From: Rhodoferax sp.
Lineage (GTDB): Bacteria; Pseudomonadota; Gammaproteobacteria; Burkholderiales; Burkholderiaceae_C
Direction of reading: 5' to 3'
DNA: 34,985 nt
Assembly: GCA_013791765.1 (NCBI GenBank)
Contig: VMTC01000007.1
Coordinates: 1-34,985 of the forward strand
Shown here: one piece after another, positions 1-8,381 of the stretch
How positions within the stretch are numbered: position 1 is the first letter of the stretch
Layout: every line of letters begins with the position of its first letter
The notes under the pieces: model-generated
What the model saw: the letters and a program-made list of their open reading frames with translations, nothing else
Databases searched by the model: none
Told to the model about the DNA's origin: nothing
Translations under genes and position numbers: made by a program

Positions 1-1
1 C

Positions 2-166
2 GGCGTGGCGGCCAAAGCGGGGCTGACGGCGCGCTTTCTGGCACGCAAGCTGGCCGAGTATGAAAACCTCAAGCAAGAGATTGCCACGCTGCAGCTTGAG
101 GTGGGCGGCGCCAGCCTTGCAGCAGCGTCGCAGCCAGCACCGGGCGCGAGCCAGATCAACCCCTAA
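2..166 (+). CDS. C-terminal end of an unidentified protein (partial)
   Basis: An open frame enters from the left edge and stops at TAA 164-166, giving 54 residues. The visible part is alanine-rich, with a charged, helix-prone stretch (KLAEYENLKQEIATLQLEV) that could be a short coiled coil, followed by a low-complexity Ala/Pro/Ser tail. I do not recognise the family. It precedes the polysaccharide operon on the same strand, so it may be an upstream gene of the locus, but that is inference. Confidence 0.45.
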   Translation, partial: GVAAKAGLTARFLARKLAEYENLKQEIATLQLEVGGASLAAASQPAPGASQINP

Positions 167-249
167 TTTATACGAAATTGGCCTCTAGCCCGCGTGTAGT
201 CTGCCTGACGCGCTATTAAATTAGCAATGCAAATTAACTTCAATCCAAC
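167..249 (+). promoter_or_regulatory. Leader before the polysaccharide operon, with a dispersed-repeat motif
   Basis: This is the only gap before a long run of tightly packed + strand genes, so it is the natural place for an operon promoter. I see no convincing -35/-10 pair and no good Shine-Dalgarno sequence before the ATG at 250. Positions 182-226 match a motif that recurs elsewhere in the window (tagcccgcgtg, then gctattaaat), so part of this gap is a dispersed repeat. A promoter here is inferred from layout only. Confidence 0.3.
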
Positions 250-1551
250 ATGACTGCCACCCTAAAAACTCACAAAATCGCCATCATCGGCCTGGGCTAT
301 GTCGGCCTGCCGCTGGCGGTTGAATTTGGCAAACAGTTCGACACCCTCGGCTTTGACATCAACGCCCAGCGCATTGCAGAGCTGCGCAACGGCCAAGACC
401 GCACCTTGGAAACCACGTCTGAAGAACTGGCGCAAGCCACCCAGCTGCAGTTCAACACCGACCCCGCTGCGCTGGCAGCCTGCAACGTGTTTATCGTGAC
501 CGTGCCCACCCCCATCGACCAGGCCAACCGCCCCGACCTGACGCCGCTGGTCAAAGCCAGCGAGACCGTTGGCAAAGTGCTCAAGCAAGGCGACATCGTC
601 ATTTACGAATCCACCGTGTACCCCGGCGCCACCGAAGAAGTGTGCGTGCCGATACTTGAAAAGTTCAGCGGTAAAAAGTTCAACGTTGACTTCTTCTGCG
701 GCTACAGCCCAGAGCGCATCAACCCTGGCGACAAGGTCAACACCCTCACCAAAATCAAAAAAATAACCAGCGGTAGCACGCCCGAGGTGGCTGAAACAGT
801 CGACCAGCTCTACAAAAGCATCATCACCGCCGGCACCCATAAAGCGACCAGCCTGAAAGTAGCCGAGGCTGCCAAGGTAATTGAAAACACCCAGCGCGAC
901 CTCAACATCGCGTTGATCAATGAGTTGTCCGTCATCTTTGAGCGGTTGGGCATCGACACATTGGAAGTGTTAGAAGCAGCTGGCAGCAAGTGGAATTTTT
1001 TGCCATTCCGCCCCGGCTTTGTTGGCGGTCACTGCATTGGCGTTGACCCCTATTACCTAACGCACAAGGCCGAACAAGTGGGCTACCACCCCCAAGTTAT
1101 CCTGGCCGGCCGCCGCATCAACGACAACATGGCCCGCTACACCGCCCGCAACGTCATCAGGCAAATGCTGCGCAACGGTATCGACGTGGCCCGCAGCACG
1201 GTAGGCGTACTGGGTGCCACATTCAAAGAAAATTGCCCTGACATTCGCAACAGCAAGGTCATTGACCTGGTTCGCGAGTTCGAGACCTGGGGTGTAACCG
1301 TGGTCATAGCAGATGCCTGGGCTGACGCAGCTGAATTCACCCATGAATACGGCCTGAAATTTGGCACCATTGATGCACAGCACCAAGTAGATGCGCTGGT
1401 GGTCGCCGTGGGCCACAACGAGTATCGAAGCCTGGCCCCCGCTGACTTGCGCCAGCTATGCCGTGGCAGCAAGCCCGTGCTGGCCGATGTCAAGAGTCTC
1501 TACAACCGGCACGACCTGGCCGCCGCTGGCTTTACCGTATTTCGCCTATAA
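250..1551 (+). CDS. tviB: UDP-N-acetylglucosamine 6-dehydrogenase, TviB/WbpO type
   Basis: A 433-residue nucleotide-sugar dehydrogenase that should oxidise C6 of UDP-GlcNAc (or UDP-GalNAc) with two NAD+, giving the uronic acid. The N-terminal Rossmann motif GLGYVG is at residues 14-19, and the catalytic cysteine is Cys262 in GGHCIGVDPYY. The VPTPID, YESTVYPGATEE and GYSPERINPGD segments are typical of the TviB/WbpO branch rather than the WbpA branch. Length is normal. It is followed after 9 bases by the WbpB-like gene, whose substrate is UDP-GlcNAcA, so UDP-GlcNAc is the likelier substrate here. The stop is at 1549-1551. The exact substrate (GlcNAc or GalNAc) cannot be read from sequence alone. 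Confidence 0.9.
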   Translation: MTATLKTHKIAIIGLGYVGLPLAVEFGKQFDTLGFDINAQRIAELRNGQDRTLETTSEELAQATQLQFNTDPAALAACNVFIVTVPTPIDQANRPDLTPLVKASETVGKVLKQGDIVIYESTVYPGATEEVCVPILEKFSGKKFNVDFFCGYSPERINPGDKVNTLTKIKKITSGSTPEVAETVDQLYKSIITAGTHKATSLKVAEAAKVIENTQRDLNIALINELSVIFERLGIDTLEVLEAAGSKWNFLPFRPGFVGGHCIGVDPYYLTHKAEQVGYHPQVILAGRRINDNMARYTARNVIRQMLRNGIDVARSTVGVLGATFKENCPDIRNSKVIDLVREFETWGVTVVIADAWADAAEFTHEYGLKFGTIDAQHQVDALVVAVGHNEYRSLAPADLRQLCRGSKPVLADVKSLYNRHDLAAAGFTVFRL

Positions 1552-1560
1552 AAGGAACAC

Positions 1561-2619
1561 ATGCGCAACTACCCCTCCGTTACCGACCGCAAAATCCGCC
1601 TGGCCCTGGTGGGCTGCGGGCGCATTGCCAGCAACCACTTTGCCGCAATCGAGAGCCACGCCGCCAACGTCGAACTAGTTGACGTGTGCGACGTCAATGA
1701 CGCCGCCTTGGCCCAAGCCGTGGCCCGCACCCAAGCCACTGGCCACCGCAGCCTGGCCGATCTGCTCAAAACCACCACGGCCGACCTGGTGATCCTCACC
1801 ACACCCAGTGGCTTGCACCCAGAGCAAACCATACAGGTTGCGCAAGCGGGCCGACATGTGATGACCGAAAAGCCCATGGCCACCCGCTGGCACGACGGCA
1901 TGCAAATGGTCAAGGCCTGCGACGATGCCAATGTGCGGCTGTTTGTGGTCAAGCAAAATCGCCGCAACGCCACTCTGCAAATGCTGAAAAAAGCGGTTGA
2001 GCAAGAGCGCTTTGGCAAAATCTACTCGGTGGCCATGAACGTCTTCTGGACCCGCCCGCAAGCCTATTACGACAGCGCCAAATGGCGTGGCACCTGGGAA
2101 TTTGACGGTGGTGCCTTCATGAACCAAGCCAGCCACTACATTGACCTGCTGCATTGGCTCATCGGCCCGGTTGAAAGCGTCATGGCCTACACCGGCACCC
2201 TGGCCCGCAACATCGAGGTAGAAGACAGCGGTGTCGCCGCTATCCGCTGGCGCAGTGGCGCCATGGGCACACTCAACGTCACCATGCTCACCTACCCCAA
2301 AAACATGGAAGGCAGCATCACCATCCTGGGCGAAAAAGGCACCGTGCGCGTTGGTGGCGTGGCCGTCAATGAAATCCAGACCTGGGAATTTGCCGACACC
2401 CGCCCGGAAGATGCTGATGTGAGCAGCAGCAACTACCAAACCACGTCGGTTTATGGTTTGGGCCACCCGCTTTATTACGACAACGTCATCAAAACCCTGC
2501 GCGGCGAAGCCGAGCCAGAAACTGACGGGCGTGAAGGCCTGGTCACCCTGGAACTGCTCATTGCCATGTACCTGTCGTCGCGCGATGGCAAACGCATACC
2601 GCTGCCACTTGAATACTGA
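1561..2619 (+). CDS. wbpB: UDP-GlcNAcA 3-dehydrogenase, Gfo/Idh/MocA family
   Basis: A 352-residue NAD-dependent oxidoreductase of the WbpB/WlbA type. It oxidises C3 of UDP-GlcNAcA to the 3-keto sugar that the aminotransferase uses. The Rossmann motif VGCGRIA is at residues 17-23, and the family EKP motif is at residues 103-105 (TEKPMA). The C-terminal half carries the alpha/beta sheet domain with [17 protein letters not shown], as in WlbA. A good ribosome site (aaagga) precedes the ATG by a few bases. It lies between the 6-dehydrogenase and the acetyltransferase, as expected for the UDP-ManNAc(3NAc)A pathway. In the known pathway this enzyme is coupled to the transaminase step for cofactor recycling. 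Confidence 0.9.
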   Translation: MRNYPSVTDRKIRLALVGCGRIASNHFAAIESHAANVELVDVCDVNDAALAQAVARTQATGHRSLADLLKTTTADLVILTTPSGLHPEQTIQVAQAGRHVMTEKPMATRWHDGMQMVKACDDANVRLFVVKQNRRNATLQMLKKAVEQERFGKIYSVAMNVFWTRPQAYYDSAKWRGTWEFDGGAFMNQASHYIDLLHWLIGPVESVMAYTGTLARNIEVEDSGVAAIRWRSGAMGTLNVTMLTYPKNMEGSITILGEKGTVRVGGVAVNEIQTWEFADTRPEDADVSSSNYQTTSVYGLGHPLYYDNVIKTLRGEAEPETDGREGLVTLELLIAMYLSSRDGKRIPLPLEY

Positions 2620-2620
2620 C

Positions 2621-3202
2621 ATGGCAGTCATCATTCATCCCACCGCAATTGTTGATGCCGGTGCCCAGATTGGCGACGACACCCGCGTCTGGCATTGGGT
2701 GCACGTCAGCGCCCAGGCCAAAATTGGCGAACGCTGCTCGCTGGGCCAAAACGTGTACGTTGGCAACGACGTGTTGATCGGCAACAACGTCAAGATCCAA
2801 AACAACGTCAGCGTTTACGATGCCGTTACCCTGGAAGACGACGTTTTTTGCGGCCCCAGCATGGTGTTTACCAACGTTTACAACCCGCGCAGCGCTGTTA
2901 CGCGCAAGGCCGAATACAGACGCACTGTAGTCAAACGCGGTGCCACCATTGGTGCCAACGCCACCATAGTCTGCGGCACCACCCTTGGTGAATATGCTTT
3001 TATAGCGGCCGGTGCCGTCATCAACCGCGATGTCAAACCCTACGCCCTGATGGCCGGCGTGCCGGCACGGCAAATTGGCTGGATGAGCCAGCATGGTGAA
3101 CGGCTGGCCCTGCCGTTAACCGGCAACGGCCAAGCCACTTGCCCTGCAACCGGTTTGCGCTACACGCTGCACAATGGCGTTTTAACCGCCGAGGAGACCT
3201 GA
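2621..3202 (+). CDS. wbpD: UDP-2-acetamido-3-amino-glucuronate N-acetyltransferase
   Basis: A 193-residue left-handed beta-helix acetyltransferase of the WbpD/WlbB type, which puts an acetyl group from acetyl-CoA on the C3 amine of UDP-GlcNAc(3NH2)A. The hexapeptide-repeat pattern is clear from residue 4 on ([20 protein letters not shown], then [15 protein letters not shown]). The tail [21 protein letters not shown] is typical of the family. I place the start at ATG 2621, one base after the wbpB stop; the frame stays open further upstream, but that part overlaps wbpB and has no family match. Length matches the family. A toxin-antitoxin-like pair separates it from its usual partner wbpE. Confidence 0.9.
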   Translation: MAVIIHPTAIVDAGAQIGDDTRVWHWVHVSAQAKIGERCSLGQNVYVGNDVLIGNNVKIQNNVSVYDAVTLEDDVFCGPSMVFTNVYNPRSAVTRKAEYRRTVVKRGATIGANATIVCGTTLGEYAFIAAGAVINRDVKPYALMAGVPARQIGWMSQHGERLALPLTGNGQATCPATGLRYTLHNGVLTAEET

Positions 3203-3204
3203 CC

Positions 3205-3513
3205 ATGCAATTTGAAGCTATCTACAACAAAGGCACCATTCAGTTTGTGCCCACTTTGCGCTTCAAAAGCGAGCGCTTTCGGCTTGTCATCAACGTCCCC
3301 GATGAAGAGTTGATATACGAGCCTGCCCCGTTTCAACTGTCTGCGCAGGCCAACGCACAAGCGCAAGCCATGCTTGACAAATATGCAGCCATCCTCAACG
3401 CGCCCGTGCCCAACGATGAAGTGTTGCCTGAGTTGAGCGCAGAGCATGAAGAGCGCTTAGAGGCCTTTGACCTGCGCGCACAAATGCGCCAAGAACAGGG
3501 CCGCCCGGTTTAA
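3205..3513 (+). CDS. Putative antitoxin of the PIN-domain toxin that follows
   Basis: A 102-residue acidic protein beginning two bases after the wbpD stop and ending six bases before the ATG of the PIN domain. The N-terminus (MQFEAIYNKGTIQFV, then RFRLVINVPDEEL) resembles the short beta-strand N-terminus of AF2212/DUF104-like antitoxins. The rest is helical and rich in Glu and Gln, as expected for a toxin-wrapping tail. The ribosome site gaggag lies about 8 bases before ATG 3205. Its role is inferred from size and from the classic antitoxin-toxin order; the family match is weak. With the downstream gene it forms a cassette lodged between wbpD and wbpE. Confidence 0.65.
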   Translation: MQFEAIYNKGTIQFVPTLRFKSERFRLVINVPDEELIYEPAPFQLSAQANAQAQAMLDKYAAILNAPVPNDEVLPELSAEHEERLEAFDLRAQMRQEQGRPV

Positions 3514-3519
3514 TTGATC

Positions 3520-5067
3520 ATGGATTTACTCATTGACATCAACGTGGTGATGGACGTTTGTGCCTGCCGCATGCCTTTTGCACCGGTTTCAGCATCTGCT
3601 TTGCAGCACTGCCAAAGCCATGGCGGCAAGCTGTGGCTGTACGCTGGCAGCCTACAAACCATGGAATACAACATGGTGCGAGAACTCCGGCGCCGCCCAG
3701 AAAGCGCGAAGCTCACCAAGCGCCAATGTGCTTTTCGGGCGCGCCAACTCTTAAAAGCCTTTGCCCAAGACAAACACTGGCTTGCCGCCCTGGCCGAAGA
3801 GGGCAACGTATTTGACAGCCCCGACCCCGAAGACGAACAACTCATCAAAGCCCTAGCCCGCTTTGCCCCCGGCAGCATCAAGTTGCTTACCCGTGACGAG
3901 CTGCTGTGCCATCGTTACCCCGCGCTCACCATCACCCCCCAGCAATACTTGCAAGCCCCACCCCAGCCCAAGACTATTGAGTTTTGCGACTTGGCCGCGC
4001 AGCAAGACCGCATTCGCCCGGCCTTGGAGCACAACATTCACCGCGTGCTGCATCACGGCCAATACATCCTCGGCCCCGAAGTGGCCGAGCTAGAAGCGAA
4101 ACTGGCCGCCTACACCGGCGCCAAACACTGCATTACCGTTGCAAACGGCACCGACGCCTTGCAAATCGCCCAAATGGCCCTGGGCATTGGCCCGGGCGAT
4201 GAAGTCATCACCCCCGGCTTTACCTACATTGCAACGGCAGAGACCGTGGCCGTGCTGGGTGCCAAACCGGTGTATGTGGACATTGACCCCCGCACCTACA
4301 ACCTGGACCCGGCCCTGCTGGAGGCGGCCATTACCCCCCGCACAAAAGCCATCATCCCCGTCAGCTTGTACGGCCAGTGCGCAGACTATGACGCCATCAA
4401 CGCCATTGCCGCCAAACACGGCATTCCGGTGATTGAAGACGCCGCCCAAAGCTTTGGCGCCACCTACAAGGGTCGCAAAAGCTGCAACCTGACCACAATA
4501 GCCTGTGCCAGCTTCTTCCCCAGCAAGCCACTGGGTTGCTATGGCGATGGCGGTGCCCTTTTTACCAATGACGACGAAATGGCCAAAGTGATCCGCCAAA
4601 TCGCCCGCCATGGACAAGACCGCCGCTACCACCACATCCGGGTGGGTGTAAACAGTCGGCTAGACACCTTGCAAGCCGCCATCCTGCTACCCAAACTGGC
4701 CATACTTGAAGAGGAAATTGCGTTGCGTCAGCAGGTTGCTGCAAACTATGAGCAACTGCTCAACCAGGCCGGGATTGACACCACGCCGTACATTGAGCCG
4801 CACAACACCAGCGCCTATGCGCAATACACCATTCGCGTGCGTGACCGGGATACTGTGCAAGAAAAATTGAAAGCAGCCGGTATTCCGACAGCCGTGCATT
4901 ACCCGATTCCGCTGAATAAGCAGCCGGCAGTGGCGGACGCGGGTGCCCAATTGCCCGTTGGTGATTTAGTAGCGGGAGAAGTAGTGAGCCTACCGATGAG
5001 CCCGGGAATGGCCTTGGTAGATCAGACGCGAATCGCTGAGGTTCTGCGAACGTATCAGACGGCTTAA
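3520..5067 (+). CDS. wbpE: PIN-domain toxin fused in frame to WbpE/WlbC aminotransferase
   Basis: A 515-residue fusion. Residues 1-144 form a PIN ribonuclease-like domain with the expected acidic residues: D6 (LLIDIN), E49, D102/E104/D105 and D126 (LLTRDE), ending in the typical tail TITPQQYL. From I153 onward it is a complete DegT/DnrJ/EryC1 PLP aminotransferase (IEFCDLAAQQDRIRPALEHN). The Schiff-base lysine is K336 in SFFPSKPLG, equal to about residue 185 of a free-standing WbpE. The aminotransferase adds the C3 amine to the 3-keto sugar made by WbpB. No stop codon or ATG/GTG separates the halves. TTG 3949 and ATT 3976 are the only nearby internal start candidates, and neither has a good ribosome site. 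An ORF extension to TTG 3514 is less likely than ATG 3520. The wbpE half looks intact; whether the PIN half is active is unknown. Confidence 0.85.
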   Translation: MDLLIDINVVMDVCACRMPFAPVSASALQHCQSHGGKLWLYAGSLQTMEYNMVRELRRRPESAKLTKRQCAFRARQLLKAFAQDKHWLAALAEEGNVFDSPDPEDEQLIKALARFAPGSIKLLTRDELLCHRYPALTITPQQYLQAPPQPKTIEFCDLAAQQDRIRPALEHNIHRVLHHGQYILGPEVAELEAKLAAYTGAKHCITVANGTDALQIAQMALGIGPGDEVITPGFTYIATAETVAVLGAKPVYVDIDPRTYNLDPALLEAAITPRTKAIIPVSLYGQCADYDAINAIAAKHGIPVIEDAAQSFGATYKGRKSCNLTTIACASFFPSKPLGCYGDGGALFTNDDEMAKVIRQIARHGQDRRYHHIRVGVNSRLDTLQAAILLPKLAILEEEIALRQQVAANYEQLLNQAGIDTTPYIEPHNTSAYAQYTIRVRDRDTVQEKLKAAGIPTAVHYPIPLNKQPAVADAGAQLPVGDLVAGEVVSLPMSPGMALVDQTRIAEVLRTYQTA

Positions 5068-5088
5068 GCGAAGCAGATTTTCGTTACA

Positions 5089-7113
5089 GTGAATGCTCTC
5101 AAGTATCGAGCCGATATAGACGGCCTCCGTGCGCTGGCTGTTCTCAGCGTCGTCATCTATCACGTCAGCCCCCAGAGTCTGCCAGGGGGCTTTCTTGGCG
5201 TGGACATTTTTTTCGTGATCTCGGGCTACCTTATCTCACTCATCGTGTTTCGGGATCAGACGGCGGGCAAGTTCAACTTCGCCGATTTCTATGCGCGGCG
5301 GATTCGGCGTCTCTTCCCCGCACTCGCGATCGTACTGTTGGCGACCATGGTGTTTGGGGCTTTCGCGCTTTTTTCCGACGAATACCAGCGACTGGGCAAG
5401 CACGCCTCTTCCGCCATCGTCTTTTTGCTCAACTTCCAATTAATGAATGAGGCTGGCTATTTCGATGTTGCGTCTGATTTCAAGCCGTTGCTTCATCTTT
5501 GGTCCCTCTCCATCGAAGAGCAGTTCTATCTTGTGTGGCCCGCGTTGCTCGTCGTGCTCGCGCGCTTTCGCCTTCGTATCAGTTGGGTCATTGGCGTTCT
5601 AATTGTTGGCTCCTTCACTTTCGCCATTTATCTCGCCAGTCGCAATCCCGATGCGCTCTACTTCCACCCGCTTGCCAGATTCTGGGAACTCCTGCTCGGC
5701 GCTGCGCTGGCCTTTGGCCACCACCGGTGCGGAATCAACGCATTACCTTCCGGGCTAGATCGTTCATGGGTGCGTCACTGGCTATCGTGCGCAGGTATGG
5801 TCGCCATCGTTTCTGCGCTACTTTTGGTTAACGGCAAGGCGCCTTACCCTGGCACGTTAACGCTAATTCCTCTCTTGGGTGTTGTTGGGTTAATTGCCAG
5901 CGGAAGTAGTTCAGTCGTGAATCGCTTTCTTGCCCTCAGTCCCATCGTCTGGATTGGCTTGATCAGTTACCCTCTCTATCTCTGGCATTGGCCACTGCTG
6001 TCGTACATTCGCATCATGGAATCCGGGGCGCCGATCAAAGCACATCTTTGGCTTGGCGCAATCGCCGCTGTTCTGCTTGCTGCGCTGACCTATCGATTCA
6101 TTGAACAACCGCTGCGCAATCCCCGCAGAGTTCGTCCTGCACTGGTAGGCCTCGGCAGCACAATGGTTGTGTTGCTTTTGGCGTCGTTTAGCGTGGTGGC
6201 GTCCGATGGTCTGCCTGACCGCCCAGCGGTACGCTATGTAAAGGCTGCAGAAGAGCAAATCAAGCGTGAGCCCGCGACCGACGAGTCTTGCATGAGTCTT
6301 TTCCCGTCGAGTGTCGCGCCAATCTATTGTCGCCAGCACAACCCCGGGCGTCGAATGATCGGCATCATTGGCGATTCCCATGCGCATGTACTTTTTCCCG
6401 GCTTTGCTGAACAGGCTGAACGGGCAGGGTACGGCGTACTGCTGTTGGCCAACTCAGGTTGCCCTCCTCTCATGGGCGCCGTCACTGGTAAAACAGACAG
6501 CGAACGTCACGAATGCTCGCTTGCCGTTGAAAAAGTTCTGTCTGCAATCCTGGGCGACGAGCGAATCAAACATGTAATACTGGCGACGAGAGGCCCGATC
6601 TACCTCACAGGCAATGGATATGGGCCAGCAGAGGCGGATTACGACTACCCACCAATTGCCTATGGGCTGCCAGTCAACCGAACTTACAAAAAAGGTGTGG
6701 ATCCGTTTGCAGATGGCCTTTTTGCAACCCTTCGGCGGCTGTCGGATTCTGGGAGAGCCGTTAGCTATTTTCTGCAAGTTCCGGAACTGGGTGTCCCGCC
6801 GCGCAACTGTTTTGGCCGCCCTCTTACCCTGGTTTTAAATTCTTCGTGCTCTGTGGCTGTCAACGAATACCGCGAGAGAATGAGAGCGTACCGTGCAATC
6901 CTGACAAAGGCGCAAGCAGAGTTTCCAACGATGACCGTCCTCGACCCTGAGCCCTTATTGTGTGATACCGACCGGTGTCAGGGCGTTGTTGAAAAGAAGC
7001 TCATGTATGCGGATGACGACCACCTCAGCAAAGAGGGTTCTCGTCTTATGGCGACGCATTTTCTCCCCTTGCTACCCCTCCGAATGAAATTGTCGGGTCG
7101 TCAACAAGGATAA
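5089..7113 (+). CDS. Acyltransferase-3 / SGNH O-acetyltransferase, OafA-like
   Basis: A 674-residue inner-membrane protein likely to O-acetylate the polysaccharide. Residues 1-375 form the acyltransferase-3 domain: it opens with YRADIDGLRALAVLSVVIYH, contains the FFVISGYLIS and FYARRIRRLFPAL motifs, and has about ten hydrophobic segments. The C-terminal third is a periplasmic SGNH domain with GDSH at residues 428-431 (Ser430) and the DxxH pair at D642/H645 (DDDHLSKEG). Length fits OafA-like two-domain proteins. The start is GTG 5089, chosen because the family begins just before YRADIDG. Codon use is visibly less GC-biased than in the wbp genes, which fits separate acquisition. The target sugar cannot be told. 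Confidence 0.85.
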   Translation: MNALKYRADIDGLRALAVLSVVIYHVSPQSLPGGFLGVDIFFVISGYLISLIVFRDQTAGKFNFADFYARRIRRLFPALAIVLLATMVFGAFALFSDEYQRLGKHASSAIVFLLNFQLMNEAGYFDVASDFKPLLHLWSLSIEEQFYLVWPALLVVLARFRLRISWVIGVLIVGSFTFAIYLASRNPDALYFHPLARFWELLLGAALAFGHHRCGINALPSGLDRSWVRHWLSCAGMVAIVSALLLVNGKAPYPGTLTLIPLLGVVGLIASGSSSVVNRFLALSPIVWIGLISYPLYLWHWPLLSYIRIMESGAPIKAHLWLGAIAAVLLAALTYRFIEQPLRNPRRVRPALVGLGSTMVVLLLASFSVVASDGLPDRPAVRYVKAAEEQIKREPATDESCMSLFPSSVAPIYCRQHNPGRRMIGIIGDSHAHVLFPGFAEQAERAGYGVLLLANSGCPPLMGAVTGKTDSERHECSLAVEKVLSAILGDERIKHVILATRGPIYLTGNGYGPAEADYDYPPIAYGLPVNRTYKKGVDPFADGLFATLRRLSDSGRAVSYFLQVPELGVPPRNCFGRPLTLVLNSSCSVAVNEYRERMRAYRAILTKAQAEFPTMTVLDPEPLLCDTDRCQGVVEKKLMYADDDHLSKEGSRLMATHFLPLLPLRMKLSGRQQG

Positions 7114-7143
7114 GCACTAAAAGTTAATGGACGATATTACAAA

Positions 7144-8229
7144 ATGATCAAAATTGCTACTGTGGTGGGCGCAAGGCCACAATTTATTAAAGCTGCCGCC
7201 GTTTCGCGTGCTATTAGCGACAAGTTTGCCGACCAAGTGTCGGAGGTGCTGATTCACACCGGCCAGCACTACGACGAGAAAATGTCCCAAGTATTTTTTG
7301 ATGAGCTTGGGATTCCAATGCCGAAATACAACCTAGAAATATCTGGAGGTTTACACGGGGCAATGACTGGGCGCATGCTGGAAGCTCTTGAAAAGGTGTT
7401 ATTGACGGAGAAACCAGACTGGGTTTTGATCTACGGTGACACCAATTCCACTTTGGCGGCAGCGCTGGCTGCCGCCAAACTGCATATCCGCGTTGCGCAT
7501 GTGGAAGCAGGATTGCGCTCGTTCAATATGCGTATGCCAGAAGAGGTAAACCGTATCGTTGCTGATCGACTGTCATTATTGCTCCTGTGCCCGACCGAAG
7601 AAGCAGTAATTAACCTCTCGAAAGAAGGTTTAACAAAAGGGGTTCATCTAGTCGGCGATGTAATGTACGATGTGTCGCTGCATTTTGCTGATATTGCCAG
7701 TCAACGGATGGATATCCTCGAAGGGCATGGGGTGGCCTCCAAAAATTATGTTCTCGCTACCTGCCACCGTGCCGAGAACACTGATGATCCAAAGAATCTT
7801 GCAGGTATCGTTTACGGCCTTGCAGGTATCGCGAAAGCGCGGCCAGTGATTTTTCCAATACATCCGCGTACCAAGGCAAAAATTGAAGAGTATGGCCTTC
7901 TTGATGCCCTAGGAGGTGTTTCAATGATAGAGCCGGTGTCCTATTTGGAAATGGTTGTCCTCGAGAAGAATGCTGAGGTTATCGTTACAGACTCAGGCGG
8001 CGTACAAAAGGAAGCCTTCTTCTACCGTGTGCCGTGCGTCACCACTCGCGAGGAAACGGAGTGGGTTGAGACAGTGAGCGCTGGTTGGAACATTCTCTCT
8101 GGCAGCGACGCAACCAGGATGATTGATGCAGTTGAACAACATACACGATGGATGAAGTTGGATGTCAAGCCTTATGGTCATGGCGATGCGGCGGAGCGCA
8201 TTATCGATATTCTGATCAGTTCGAGTTAA
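7144..8229 (+). CDS. wbpI: UDP-GlcNAc(3NAc)A 2-epimerase, WecB family
   Basis: A 361-residue non-hydrolysing UDP-sugar 2-epimerase that should convert UDP-GlcNAc(3NAc)A to UDP-ManNAc(3NAc)A, the last step of the wbp pathway. The family signature runs through the protein: TVVGARPQFIKAA at the start, HTGQHYDEKMSQVFF, YGDTNSTLAAALAA, HVEAGLRSFNMRMPEEVNR, and VTDSGGVQKEAFFYRVPCVT. I prefer the WbpI/WlbD assignment over WecB because wbpB, wbpD and wbpE are all upstream and length is close to WbpI. The ATG at 7144 gives the usual family N-terminus. Base composition is lower in GC than in wbpB and wbpD. Confidence 0.88.
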   Translation: MIKIATVVGARPQFIKAAAVSRAISDKFADQVSEVLIHTGQHYDEKMSQVFFDELGIPMPKYNLEISGGLHGAMTGRMLEALEKVLLTEKPDWVLIYGDTNSTLAAALAAAKLHIRVAHVEAGLRSFNMRMPEEVNRIVADRLSLLLLCPTEEAVINLSKEGLTKGVHLVGDVMYDVSLHFADIASQRMDILEGHGVASKNYVLATCHRAENTDDPKNLAGIVYGLAGIAKARPVIFPIHPRTKAKIEEYGLLDALGGVSMIEPVSYLEMVVLEKNAEVIVTDSGGVQKEAFFYRVPCVTTREETEWVETVSAGWNILSGSDATRMIDAVEQHTRWMKLDVKPYGHGDAAERIIDILISSS

Positions 8230-8381
8230 ATAGGTTTTGACAAACCTAGCAGACCAGTTTTCGAGAATACATCATCAAACCTAACTCGTTAGAAGGGCTG
8301 GGCAGCACTATTCAATCCCAATCGCGCTTTCGAAAAAATATTCTCCGCATTGCAACTGGCTCGCTGGCGAGCCAGGCAATC

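Noticed and set aside
1675-2634. Long - strand open frame opposite wbpB
   Set aside because: It mirrors the codon pattern of wbpB and has no family match; such antisense frames occur over most GC-rich genes in the window.
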